Assembly: GCA_034433995.1 (NCBI GenBank)
Contig: DAOTZU010000275.1
Location: forward strand, 1-8,618
DNA from: DAOTZU01 sp034433995
GTDB taxonomy: Bacteria; Chloroflexota; Anaerolineae; UBA1429
DNA length: 8,618 nt
Direction: 5' to 3'
The notes beneath the pieces are model-generated. The model did not search any database, was not told where the DNA came from, and saw only the letters and a list, made by a program, of their open reading frames with translations. This document shows, piece after piece, positions 1-7,665 of this stretch. Made by a program: the position numbers and the translations under genes. The first letter of the stretch is position 1; each line of letters begins with the position of its first letter.

Positions 1-94
1 CCGCCCAAGGGACCCCCACCTTGACCGCGACCCAGGCCCCATAGGGCCGAGACCTGTGGGGGCTGAGGGAACCGGCGCCGGGGATGGCTGCCTC
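1..94. other. Non-coding upstream region, weak hairpins
   Basis: No convincing gene is seen upstream of the operon promoter. The only structure is a possible stem CCCCCAC (13-19) with GTGGGGG (56-62), enclosing a small hairpin GGCCC (35-39)/GGGCC (44-48). There is no following T-run, so it does not look like a standard intrinsic terminator. It could be the end of an upstream transcript or chance pairing in GC-rich DNA. The window starts here, so the preceding gene is unknown. Confidence 0.3.
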
Positions 95-123
95 TGGACA
101 AATGGCCCCTTCACCGTTACAAT
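95..123 (+). promoter_or_regulatory. Sigma-70/sigma-A-like promoter of the repair operon
   Basis: The -35 hexamer TGGACA (95-100) and the -10 hexamer TACAAT (118-123) are separated by exactly 17 nt, and each matches the consensus at five of six positions. Transcription would start near 130, giving a leader of about 65 nt before the mre11 start at 196. No other promoter was noticed between the tightly packed operon genes, so this one probably drives all five. The call rests on sequence match only. Confidence 0.6.
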
Positions 124-185
124 AGAGCGCGTGGGCGCGAGGCACCGACCGCGACCCCGCTCATCACAGCGCAGCCCAGGCAATA

Positions 186-194
186 GGGAGGTGA
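186..194 (+). promoter_or_regulatory. Ribosome binding site of mre11
   Basis: GGGAGGTGA lies directly before the ATG at 196, with 4 nt between the GGAGG core and the start. This is a strong Shine-Dalgarno match and supports the chosen start, which also begins exactly at the conserved N-terminal phosphoesterase strand. Confidence 0.7.
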
Positions 195-195
195 C

Positions 196-1500
196 ATGGC
201 CTTTCGCTTCCTCCACGCGGCGGATATCCATCTCGGCTACGAGCAGTACAATCATAAGGAGCGCTACAACGATTTCGCCCGCGCCTTTGAGTACCTTGTG
301 GAGGATGCCATCACCCGCAAGGTGGATTTTCTCCTCTTGGCCGGTGATCTCTTTAACAAATCGGCCCTCGACCCCCGAACCTTGTTGCAGGCCACCGACT
401 TGTTGCGGCAGCTGCGCGAGGCGGGCATCCCCGTCTTGGCCGTGGAGGGGAACCACGACCGTCCCTCGTGCAATCCCCTGGGCGGCGAACCCTTCTCCTG
501 GCTGGATTACCTGAGCGCCTTGGACCTTTTAATCCTGCTCGCTCCCACCGTGCGCGAGGGACGGGTGGTTCTGGAACCCTGGCAGGGAGGGCAGGGGACC
601 TATATAGACCTACCGTGCGGCGCGCGGGTGGTGGGGCTGAAATATTACGGCGCCAGCACGCCCCGCATGGTGGAGGAGGTGGTCAAGGGGCTGAGCGCCC
701 TCTCCGGGCCGCGGCCGCCCTTCACTATCTTGATGCTCCATGCCGGCCTGCAGGGCATCTTGGATCACTATGCCTGCAACCTCACCCGCAACCAGCTCGA
801 TGCCCTGCGCCCGTATGTGGACTATTTGGCCCTGGGCCACATCCACAAGCCCTTTGTGCAGGATGATTGGCTGTACAACCCCGGCTCCCTGGAGACCAAC
901 GGCACCGACGAGGTGCAGTGGGACGAGCGGGGCTATTTCGTGGTGGAGGTGGACCCCGCCCGCCGCCCCGCCCACCGGGTGACCCACATCCGCAGCCGCA
1001 GGCGCGCCTTTGAACGGTTGGTGTTCGATGTGGGCCCCTACGATACGCCCCAGCGCCTCTACGCTGCCCTGGAGCGCCGGCTGCGCGCCGAGGCCACGCC
1101 CGCAAAGGTGAGCTGTAAGCCGGTGGTGGAGCTCACCTTGGTGGGCACTTGGCTCTTTGACCAGGCCGATCTGGACTTGGAGCGGGTGGAGGAGCTGGTG
1201 CAAGAGATCTGGAATCCGCTCCTTTGCCGCATCAAAGATGGCACCGTGGCCCGGGAGTTGGGCGCCCTGCCCGACGAGGCCTTGCTCAGCCGCGCCGAGA
1301 TCGAGCGCCGGGTCTTGCGTGAGCTGGTGGAGCTGGACGCCCGCCGGCTCGGCCAAGGGGAGCGCTGGGCGCAGATGGTGCTGAGCCTGAAGCGCCTCGC
1401 CTTGGAGGGCAGGCCGCCGGAGGAGATCGTGACCGAGTTGCGCGCCTTTGTGCGCGACGCCCCACAGGAGGATGCCAGAGATGTTGCTCACGGCCCTTGA
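196..1500 (+). CDS. sbcD: Mre11/SbcD family DNA repair nuclease subunit
   Basis: A 434-aa metallophosphoesterase, the nuclease half of the Mre11-Rad50 (SbcCD) complex. The family uses two Mn ions for 3'-5' exonuclease and endonuclease cleavage at DNA ends and hairpins, in the cytoplasm on the nucleoid. All phosphoesterase motifs are visible: D10-x-H12, G50-D51, G85-N86-H87-D88 (H87 is the expected catalytic acid), H182 and G214-H215-x-H217. The nuclease core spans about 1-260, followed by a capping domain (about 270-345) and a helical Rad50-binding tail. The length is close to archaeal Mre11 and E. coli SbcD. It is the first gene of the operon, and its 3' end overlaps the rad50 start by 20 nt, suggesting coupled translation and a defined subunit ratio. 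Whether to call it SbcD or Mre11 is a naming choice; the NurA-HerA neighbours favour the archaeal-style name. Confidence 0.95.
   Translation: MAFRFLHAADIHLGYEQYNHKERYNDFARAFEYLVEDAITRKVDFLLLAGDLFNKSALDPRTLLQATDLLRQLREAGIPVLAVEGNHDRPSCNPLGGEPFSWLDYLSALDLLILLAPTVREGRVVLEPWQGGQGTYIDLPCGARVVGLKYYGASTPRMVEEVVKGLSALSGPRPPFTILMLHAGLQGILDHYACNLTRNQLDALRPYVDYLALGHIHKPFVQDDWLYNPGSLETNGTDEVQWDERGYFVVEVDPARRPAHRVTHIRSRRRAFERLVFDVGPYDTPQRLYAALERRLRAEATPAKVSCKPVVELTLVGTWLFDQADLDLERVEELVQEIWNPLLCRIKDGTVARELGALPDEALLSRAEIERRVLRELVELDARRLGQGERWAQMVLSLKRLALEGRPPEEIVTELRAFVRDAPQEDARDVAHGP
1466..1471 (+). promoter_or_regulatory. Ribosome binding site deciding the rad50 start
   Basis: AGGAGG inside the end of mre11 lies 9 nt before ATG 1481 but directly abuts the in-frame ATG at 1472, which therefore has no spacer. 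This favours 1481 as the rad50 start. From there the protein begins at the first beta-strand (MLLTALELENFKSY), as is usual in Rad50/SbcC proteins. Confidence 0.65.
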
Positions 1501-4192
1501 ACTGGAGAATTTCAAGAGCTATCGCCAGGAGACGATCCACTTTCAACCGGGCACCAACGCCATCACCGGCGCCAACGGCGCGGGCAAGAGCTCCCTGTTG
1601 GAGGCCATCGGTCTGGTGTTGTTCGATTACAAGGAGGGCAGCTTTAGCCAGTACCTCAGCGAGGGCACGGCGGCGGCGCGGGTGGTGGTGCAGTTCATCT
1701 CCTACGACGAGCGCCGTTACGAGGTGGAGCGTTGCTTTGGCAAGACCACGACCCGCTATCGCGCCTACGATTGCGAGCTCGGCACCATCCTCGCCGAGGG
1801 GGACGCGGCGGTGAAGGCTTGGCTGCGCCAGCATCTGCAGGTGGAGCCCACGGCCAACCTGGATGATCTCTTTTCCCACACCATCGGCGTGCCCCAGGGC
1901 ACCTTCACCGCGCCCTTTTTGGAGAACGCCAGCATGCGCAAAAAGATCTTTGACCCGCTGCTCCAGGTGGAGGAGTACCAGAAGGCCAAGGAAAAATTGC
2001 TGGCGACGGCCAACTATTTGAAGGATCAGGCCGTGCAGCTGGGGGAGGAGATCGCCGAGCTGCGCGGCCAATTGACCAACCTGCCCAAGCTCCAGGAGCA
2101 ACTGGCCGTCTTGGCCCAAGAGCTGGAGGGCGACGCCCAGGAACTGGCGGAGCGGGAGCGGGATCTGGCCCAGGTGATGGCCCAGGTGGAGGCGCTGGAC
2201 GCGGCGGAGCGGCAGGTGCGGGAGAGGGAGGCCCGTTGGGAGAAGGCCCAAGGGGATTTGGCGGCGCAACGCCAGCTTTTGGCCGGCGCTCAAGAGGACT
2301 TGGCCGCCGCCGAGGCTGCCGAGGCTCAGGTGGCCGCGACGCGGGAGGGGCATGAGGCCTATATCCAGGCCGAGGCCCGCTTGGCGGATTTGGAGGAGCA
2401 GCGCCGGGCCCGGGAGGGCCTCTTGGCCAAGAGGGGGCAGCTGGAGCAGGAACGGGCCCGGCTGGCCGAGCGGCTGCAGGGCTTGGAGCAGACCTTGGCC
2501 GAGATTGCGCGCGCCGCCCAACGCCTGGAGGCCTTGAGGCCCTCGGTGGCGCAGCAGGTGGCTCAGGAGGAGGCGCTGCGCCGGGCCGAGGAGGAAGCGC
2601 TGCGCTTGGATCTGGCGCGCCGCGCCGAGGCCCAGGCCGCCGCCGAGGTGCAGCGTGCCCAGCAAGACCTGGAGGCCAAACGCCTTGGCCTGGCGGAGGC
2701 TGCGGCCTTGGAACAGAAGGCGCAAGAGGGCAAGGCCCGCCTGGACGCCCTGCGCCAGGAAAAGCAGGCGGAGCTGGAACGCCGCGCCCGCATCGTGGCC
2801 GAGCTGGAGCGGCTGGCCAAGCAGGCCCAGAGCTTGGCCGAGGCCCAGGCGGCGCGCTGTCCCGTCTGCGAGGCCGAGCTCACCCCGGAGCGCCGTCAGG
2901 CGCTGTTGCGCCATAACCAGGAGGAGCGCGCGGCGCTGGAGGGCGAGCAGCGCGCGGTGGCGGAGAGGTTGCGCCGAGGCGAGGAGGAGATGCACCGCCT
3001 GGCCCAGGCCTTGGAGGACATGGAGCGCCGTTTACGCGCCCTGCCCCGGCCCCAGGATGTGGACCAGGCCGAGGCAGCGTTGCGCCAAAGCCGGGAGCGT
3101 TGGCAGAACGACCAGGCCGAGGTGGCGGCCCTGGCCGAGGCGCCGGCCAAGGTGGAGGCCCAACGGCGCGCCTTGGAGGCCCTGGGCGATCCGCGCAGTG
3201 AGGCCCAGCGCTTGGAGGGGCAGGTGCACCAGCGCCCCGCCAGGGAGCGGGAGCGGCAAGAGACCCTGGCCCGCGCCGAGGCTGTGGACGCCGAAATGCA
3301 GCGTTTGGAGGGGGACTTGGCCCCTTACGAGGGCTTGGAGGAGGCCATCGCCGAGGCGCAGCGGGCGCGCCAAAGCCATCGCCAGGCCCACGATACGTAT
3401 TTGGCCCATGCGCGCATTGCGCAACAGGTGGGGGCGCGGCGGGCGCGGGTGCAGGAGCTGGGGGCGCAGGTGGATCGCTTGGCGCAGCAGGTGGCCGCGT
3501 TGGAGGGGGAATATCGCGCGGCCTTGGTGGGTTATGACGCGCCGGCCCATGCCCGGCTCAGGGAGCAGGCCAACCAGCTCCGCGACCGGGTGGCCGCGGT
3601 GCGGGAGAAACTCCAGCTGGGTCGCCGGCGCCAAAAGGAGCTGCACAATGAGCTGCTGCGCCTCCAGGGCTTGGAGGCCACCTTGGAGCGCCAAGAGCGC
3701 CGGCGTGAGGAGCTCAACACCTTGTTGGGATTGCTCCAGGAGGCGCGCGAGCTCTTGCAAAAGGCCGGGCCTTATGTCACCCGGCAATTGGTGAGCCAGA
3801 TTTCCCGCGAGGCCTCGGCGTTCTACGGGGAGATCATGGGCGATCACACCGGGCGGTTGAACTGGAGTGAGGATTACGAGCTTTCCCTAGAGTACAAGGG
3901 GCGCGAACGCACCTTCCGCCAGCTCTCCGGGGGCGAGCAGATGATCGCCGCCCTGGCCCTGCGGCTGGCCCTGTTGCGCAAGATCTCGGCGCTGGATGTA
4001 GCCTTTTTCGACGAGCCCACGGCCCACCTGGATCCGGAGCGTCGCGAGGGGCTGGCGGACAAGATCATGCAGGTGAAGGGGTTCGCCCAGATGTTTGTCA
4101 TCAGCCACGACGACACCTTTGAGCGTGTGGCCCAGAACTATATCCGCATCGTCAAGGACGAGCAGGGCAGCCATTGGATGCGGGAGGGGTAG
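1481..4192 (+). CDS. sbcC: Rad50/SbcC family SMC-like ATPase
   Basis: A 903-aa ABC/SMC-type ATPase, partner of Mre11. ATP-driven head engagement gates DNA access to the nuclease, and the coiled coils tether ends. Visible parts in order: Walker A GANGAGKSS (30-38, K36); Q-loop Q139 in IGVPQGTF; a long Ala/Glu/Arg/Gln-rich coiled coil from about 165; a zinc hook C460-P-V-C463 almost exactly mid-protein; the returning coiled coil to about 770; signature LSGGEQ (815-820); Walker B LDVAFFDE (838-845, catalytic E845); D-loop near D851; and switch H876. The length is closer to archaeal Rad50 than to E. coli SbcC (about 1048 aa). It overlaps mre11 by 20 nt and ends 3 nt before nurA. The in-frame alternatives upstream (TTG 1448, ATG 1472) are less likely because of ribosome-binding-site spacing. 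Confidence 0.95.
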   Translation: MLLTALELENFKSYRQETIHFQPGTNAITGANGAGKSSLLEAIGLVLFDYKEGSFSQYLSEGTAAARVVVQFISYDERRYEVERCFGKTTTRYRAYDCELGTILAEGDAAVKAWLRQHLQVEPTANLDDLFSHTIGVPQGTFTAPFLENASMRKKIFDPLLQVEEYQKAKEKLLATANYLKDQAVQLGEEIAELRGQLTNLPKLQEQLAVLAQELEGDAQELAERERDLAQVMAQVEALDAAERQVREREARWEKAQGDLAAQRQLLAGAQEDLAAAEAAEAQVAATREGHEAYIQAEARLADLEEQRRAREGLLAKRGQLEQERARLAERLQGLEQTLAEIARAAQRLEALRPSVAQQVAQEEALRRAEEEALRLDLARRAEAQAAAEVQRAQQDLEAKRLGLAEAAALEQKAQEGKARLDALRQEKQAELERRARIVAELERLAKQAQSLAEAQAARCPVCEAELTPERRQALLRHNQEERAALEGEQRAVAERLRRGEEEMHRLAQALEDMERRLRALPRPQDVDQAEAALRQSRERWQNDQAEVAALAEAPAKVEAQRRALEALGDPRSEAQRLEGQVHQRPARERERQETLARAEAVDAEMQRLEGDLAPYEGLEEAIAEAQRARQSHRQAHDTYLAHARIAQQVGARRARVQELGAQVDRLAQQVAALEGEYRAALVGYDAPAHARLREQANQLRDRVAAVREKLQLGRRRQKELHNELLRLQGLEATLERQERRREELNTLLGLLQEARELLQKAGPYVTRQLVSQISREASAFYGEIMGDHTGRLNWSEDYELSLEYKGRERTFRQLSGGEQMIAALALRLALLRKISALDVAFFDEPTAHLDPERREGLADKIMQVKGFAQMFVISHDDTFERVAQNYIRIVKDEQGSHWMREG
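4182..4189 (+). promoter_or_regulatory. Ribosome binding site of nurA
   Basis: GGGAGGGG in the last codons of rad50 lies with its GGAGG core 8 nt before ATG 4196. It overlaps the end of rad50, so nurA translation is probably coupled to termination of rad50. Confidence 0.55.
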
Positions 4193-4195
4193 GCC

Positions 4196-5383
4196 ATGCT
4201 GAGCAAGCCCCATGTCCGCGCCGCGTTGGAGGCCAAACGGGAGAGCTTTGTTAGCCTGGACCTGCGGCAGAGCCAGGAGGTGGAGCGGTATCGGCGCGCT
4301 CTGGCCCGTTTGGAGGGCCTGGGCCGCGCAGAGTTGGAGGCGCTTTTGGCCGGCATCCCCCGCCCCGGCGCGCTGCCCAGCGCGGAGCGGGTGGCCGGGC
4401 AGCCCTTGGTGCGCCCCTTTGGGCGGCGCTGGGCCAACCATGAGGAGGCGCGGGCTTGGGCCAGGTCCATTTTGGAGGGGGTGACCACCTTGGCGGTGGA
4501 TGGCTCCCAGATCACCCCCAGCGGCGATTTCTCCATCCCCGTGGGCGCGGTGCAGGTGGGCCGGTTCGAGAACCCCCATCGCGCCGAGGGGCGTTACATC
4601 AAAGAGATCCACTTTGAGGTCCTCCCGCCCGACGAGTTGGAGGCCCAGGGCGCGGAGGAGACCGAAGGCTTCCCCGATCTTCAGGTGAACCTGCGGCGCT
4701 TTGAATTGGAATGTCGCGCCCTGGTGGAGTTCATGGGCCGGGCGGTGGGCCGGCAACCCGCGCCCTTGTGCTTCTTTGATGGCTCCCTCATCCTCTCCTT
4801 CGCGGCCCATCTCCGGCCGGAGCTGCGCGGACGCTACCTGCGGGCGATGCGCGGCCTGATCGCGGCCTCGGAGGCGACGCGGGTGCCTCTGGTGGGGTAC
4901 GTGGATAATTCCCGCGCCCAAGACCTGGTCTCCTTGTTGCGTTGGCTGGGCCAGGAGACCGAGCGCCCCCAGCTGAGCGATGGCGACCTGTTGCGCAGCC
5001 AGATGGCCTGGGGCGACCGCAGTGAGGCCTTGATCTGTGCCCGGGACGACCGTCTTTTCGAGGGCGCCGACGCCACGTTGGACTATTATGGCCGGGTGGC
5101 ATTCGTATATCTGAAAACCACGGCCGAGAATCCCCCGGCCCGGCTGGAGCTGCCCCGCTGGCTTTTGGAGGCGGGCGCGTTGGAGCGGGTGGTGGATCTC
5201 GTCCGCGCCGAGTGTATCGTGGGCACGGGCTATCCCTACGCCCTGGAGACGGCCGACGCCGTGGCCGTGCTCACCGCGCAGGACCGGGAGCAGTTCTATC
5301 GCGCGTTTCAAGAGTTTTCGGCCCAATTGGGTCTGGCGCTACGTTATGCCCGCAAGGCCTACAGCAAGCGGGGACGGAGGTAA
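4196..5383 (+). CDS. nurA: NurA-domain 5'-3' nuclease
   Basis: A 395-aa protein recognised as NurA, the RNase H-fold nuclease that works as a dimer docked on the HerA hexamer to resect DNA ends. Motifs: VDGSQ (101-105, D102), E178 in a helix before FFDGSL (193-198, D195), YVDNS (235-239), the late strand VAFVYLKT (301-308), and G345-Y346-P-Y in the C-terminal block. The spacings E178-D195 (17) and Y346-D354 (8) match those I recall for the archaeal catalytic set (D56/E114/D131/Y291/H299 in Sulfolobus), except that position 354 is Asp rather than His. The first 90 residues are helical and charged. Neighbours are rad50 3 nt upstream and the HAS-barrel-like gene 9 nt downstream, followed by herA, the expected motor partner. 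No truncation is seen. Family assignment is firm; the enzymatic effect of the His-to-Asp difference is unknown. Confidence 0.92.
   Translation: MLSKPHVRAALEAKRESFVSLDLRQSQEVERYRRALARLEGLGRAELEALLAGIPRPGALPSAERVAGQPLVRPFGRRWANHEEARAWARSILEGVTTLAVDGSQITPSGDFSIPVGAVQVGRFENPHRAEGRYIKEIHFEVLPPDELEAQGAEETEGFPDLQVNLRRFELECRALVEFMGRAVGRQPAPLCFFDGSLILSFAAHLRPELRGRYLRAMRGLIAASEATRVPLVGYVDNSRAQDLVSLLRWLGQETERPQLSDGDLLRSQMAWGDRSEALICARDDRLFEGADATLDYYGRVAFVYLKTTAENPPARLELPRWLLEAGALERVVDLVRAECIVGTGYPYALETADAVAVLTAQDREQFYRAFQEFSAQLGLALRYARKAYSKRGRR
5376..5380 (+). promoter_or_regulatory. Ribosome binding site of the HAS-barrel gene; start ambiguous
   Basis: GGAGG immediately precedes the nurA stop codon TAA (5381-5383). 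Three in-frame starts follow: GTG 5384 (3-nt spacer), TTG 5387 (6 nt) and ATG 5393 (12 nt). ATG 5393 is chosen because the protein then begins at the first barrel strand (MIIGKIVS). TTG 5387 has the better spacing and cannot be excluded; the difference is at most three residues. Confidence 0.4.
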
Positions 5384-5392
5384 GTGTTGGGC

Positions 5393-5977
5393 ATGATCAT
5401 CGGCAAGATCGTCAGCGCAAGCTCGCATGTGGATTACATCTGTCAGGTTTATGGCCCCGGCGAGGCCGCCAGGGTACCCGCCCCCCAGGATTACGGTTTT
5501 GGCACCTGGGTGGCGGTGGAGATGGCCGCGGGAGGATATTTGGTGGGGGCCATCCGCAATACCACGCTGCTGAACCCCGAGTTCGGCAATTTGGGGCCGC
5601 GCCTCTCCCCGCAAGAGGATTTGGCCGTCTTTTCGCCGGATTATCTGGCGGAAAAGGCCACGTTGGTAGCGGTGGTGATCTTGGGCGCCGTGGGCGCCGA
5701 GGGCGAGGTGGAGCAGGGCGTGCCCACGGTGGCGGCCCAGATCGATTCCCGCGTGCGCACCTTGGAGCGCGAGGAGATCATCGCCTTTCACCGGGGCGAG
5801 CACGGCCTGCGCTTGGCCTATCTCCCCTTGTTGGCCACCATGCAAGATCCTCTTGTGCCGCACCTGATGTCGCGCCTGATCGCCGAGCTGGGCCGGCTCT
5901 TGCCCCAGGAGGCGCCGCGCCTGGCCGTCTTGGCCAAGAACCTGGCTTGGAAATCTCGCGTGGAGCCGGTGGGCTGA
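5393..5977 (+). CDS. Stand-alone HAS-barrel-like protein, HerA-NurA accessory
   Basis: A 194-aa protein with no catalytic motif, no Walker motifs and no signal peptide. The first about 110 residues are beta-rich, with the pattern IIGKIVSASSHVDYICQVY, then YGFGTWVAVE, then YLVGAIRNTTLLNPEF. This resembles the HAS-barrel (HerA-ATP synthase barrel), the small beta-barrel that normally sits at the N terminus of HerA. Residues about 118-194 look helical (charged RVRTLEREEI, then LIAELGRLLPQEAPRLAVLAKNL). HerA encoded next door has its own N-terminal barrel-like region, so this is an additional, separate barrel rather than a split-off domain. Position between nurA and herA (9 and 14 nt gaps) suggests it belongs to the same machine, for example as an adaptor at the NurA-HerA interface or a DNA-entry ring. 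The barrel call is from pattern recognition; the role is inference. Confidence 0.7.
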   Translation: MIIGKIVSASSHVDYICQVYGPGEAARVPAPQDYGFGTWVAVEMAAGGYLVGAIRNTTLLNPEFGNLGPRLSPQEDLAVFSPDYLAEKATLVAVVILGAVGAEGEVEQGVPTVAAQIDSRVRTLEREEIIAFHRGEHGLRLAYLPLLATMQDPLVPHLMSRLIAELGRLLPQEAPRLAVLAKNLAWKSRVEPVG

Positions 5978-5980
5978 GGA

Positions 5981-5986
5981 AAGGAG
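5981..5986 (+). promoter_or_regulatory. Ribosome binding site of herA
   Basis: AAGGAG lies 5 nt before ATG 5992. It supports this start over any upstream codon in the same frame, which happens to stay open for a further 780 nt across the neighbouring genes. Confidence 0.6.
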
Positions 5987-5991
5987 CGACC

Positions 5992-7659
5992 ATGGACGCA
6001 CAAGCGATCGGCATCACCAAAGGGCCCGGCGAGACGCCCCAAGAGTATACCTTCATCACCCCCGATCCGCAGCAACGGGTCAAACATGGGGAGTTTGTCT
6101 ATTACGAGGCCGAGGTGGAGGGCGTGCGGCGCCAGATCCTGGGCCGGGTGAGCGGGCGCGCGCCCTTGCGCCTCTACCCCGATACTTTTCTGGCCGATCC
6201 CACCGTGCCGCCTCAGGCTGTGGCCGACCTCTTGGGCTATGACCAAGGTCTGCCCGAGCTGATGGAGATCACCGTGACCATCCTGGGCTACTATGACCCG
6301 GTGATGGGGTTCATCAACCCGCGGGTGCCGCCGCGTTCGGGCGCGCCCATCCACATTGCCCCGGACGAGATGCTGGCCCAGGTGCTCTGCCGGTGTCGCC
6401 TGGGGGAGACCGGCGCGGTGCACATCGGCTCCCTCCTCAGCCGGCCCGCCGGCCGGGTGCCCATCGTGCTGGATGCCCGAGGTTTCACCAGCACCCACCT
6501 GGCCATCATCGCCTCCACCGGCGCGGGGAAAAGCTACCTGGCCGGCGTCATTTTGGAGGAGCTGATGGCCCCCTACAACCGCGCCGCCGTGTTGGTGGTG
6601 GATCCCCACGCCGAGTACGATACCCTGGTGGAGCTGCAGAACGACGCCTTTTTCAGCGGGGCCAGCTACCAGCCCCAAGTCAAGATCGTGCGCCCGCACG
6701 ATATCAAAGTGCGGGTGGGGTCGCTGGAGATCGGCGATCTGCGCTACCTCTTGCCCGATCTTTCGGAAAAGATGCATTATGCCCTGGGCCGGGCCTATAA
6801 CCGCGTCCGGCGCAAGTACGGCGACCGCTGGACCCGGGCGCAGCTCAAGGTAGAGATCCGCGCCGGCGAGGCAGAGGAGCCGGTGAGGGACCCGGAGGAG
6901 GACAAGAAGCTGGATGAAGACCCCACCATCGGCGCGCTGATCTGGCGGGTGGATTCCCGGCTGGGCAACCCCATCTTTGACGATAGCGTGAGCCTGCCCC
7001 TGCAAGACCTCTTGCGGCCGGGGCAATGCACGGTGTTGCAGCTTAACGAGATCCCCGAACGGGAGCAACAGGTGGTGGTGGCCACCCTCTTGCGTCGCCT
7101 GGACCAGGCCCGCCGCGATACGGTGCGCGGCCAGGCTGGCGCCGGCGACGAGAATTATTTGCCCTATCCCGCCTTTGTGCTCATCGAGGAGGCCCACAAT
7201 TTCGCCCCGGCCAACGCCGAGATCATCACCACCGGCATCCTGAAGCAGATCCTCTCCGAGGGGCGCAAATTCGGCGTGGCGGTGGGGTTGATCAGCCAGC
7301 GGCCGGGCAAGCTGGATAGCGACGTCCTCTCTCAATGCATGACCCAATGCATCTTGCGCATCGTCAACCCTGTGGACCAGCACCAGGTGGCGGGGAGCAT
7401 CGAATCTTTGGGGCGCGATCTGTTGAGCGAGCTCCCCGCCCTGAGCAAGGGCCAAGTGATCGTCGCCGGGGCCTCGGTGAACACGCCGGTGTTGGTGCAG
7501 GTGCGTCAGCGGCGCACGCCCCACGGCGCAGAGAACCCCGACGCGCCCAAGGAGTGGCTGGCCTATTTCGACGAGGCCGCCCGGCGCCAGCGGGAGCGGG
7601 ATAACGCCCTGCCCGCGGATACCCCCCGCAAACGGGGGAGGGAGAGACTCTATTTGTGA
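5992..7659 (+). CDS. herA: HerA-family hexameric DNA translocase/helicase ATPase
   Basis: A 555-aa FtsK/HerA superfamily ATPase that pumps double-stranded DNA into the NurA nuclease for end resection. An N-terminal HAS-barrel-like region (about 18-125; HGEFVYYEAEVEG, then GRVSG, ending PRVPPRSGAPIHIAP) is followed by the RecA-like core. Walker A is ASTGAGKS (174-181, K180), with Ala at the usual first Gly. The core continues with VVDPHAEYD (202-210), a helical insertion rich in Asp/Glu/Lys (about 260-315), Walker B FVLIEEAHNF (395-404, E399/E400), and the HerA-typical block SEGRKFGVAVGLISQRP (422-438), which holds candidate arginine-finger/sensor residues. The tail (505-555) is basic. Length agrees with archaeal HerA (about 500-580 aa). 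The start is set by AAGGAG 5 nt upstream and by the absence of HerA-like sequence before it. It is the last gene of the operon. Confidence 0.94.
   Translation: MDAQAIGITKGPGETPQEYTFITPDPQQRVKHGEFVYYEAEVEGVRRQILGRVSGRAPLRLYPDTFLADPTVPPQAVADLLGYDQGLPELMEITVTILGYYDPVMGFINPRVPPRSGAPIHIAPDEMLAQVLCRCRLGETGAVHIGSLLSRPAGRVPIVLDARGFTSTHLAIIASTGAGKSYLAGVILEELMAPYNRAAVLVVDPHAEYDTLVELQNDAFFSGASYQPQVKIVRPHDIKVRVGSLEIGDLRYLLPDLSEKMHYALGRAYNRVRRKYGDRWTRAQLKVEIRAGEAEEPVRDPEEDKKLDEDPTIGALIWRVDSRLGNPIFDDSVSLPLQDLLRPGQCTVLQLNEIPEREQQVVVATLLRRLDQARRDTVRGQAGAGDENYLPYPAFVLIEEAHNFAPANAEIITTGILKQILSEGRKFGVAVGLISQRPGKLDSDVLSQCMTQCILRIVNPVDQHQVAGSIESLGRDLLSELPALSKGQVIVAGASVNTPVLVQVRQRRTPHGAENPDAPKEWLAYFDEAARRQRERDNALPADTPRKRGRERLYL
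7623..7638 (+). other. Perfect GC hairpin inside the herA 3' end
   Basis: CCCCCG (7623-7628), loop CAAA, CGGGGG (7633-7638) lies 18 nt before the herA stop codon, in codons for the basic tail (TPRKRGR). No T-run follows, so it is not a canonical terminator. It may stabilise the mRNA 3' end or be incidental to the codon choice. Confidence 0.35.
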
Positions 7660-7665
7660 GACGTG

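Noticed and set aside
1286..2995. Long minus-strand open frame opposite rad50 (569 codons).
   Set aside because: It is a Leu/Gln/Gly-rich antisense shadow of the GC-rich rad50 coiled coil with no recognisable domain; the plus-strand Rad50 motifs are unambiguous.
5212..5991. The herA frame is open for 780 nt upstream, which would give an 815-aa fusion-like protein.
   Set aside because: The extension overlaps the end of nurA and the whole HAS-barrel gene in another frame, has Gly/Arg-rich shadow composition, and herA has its own AAGGAG ribosome binding site 5 nt before ATG 5992.
5818..7524. Long minus-strand open frame opposite herA (568 codons) and similar ones opposite nurA and mre11.
   Set aside because: These are antisense shadows rich in His/Gly/Gln/Leu and typical of GC-rich DNA, with no ribosome binding site or domain pattern.
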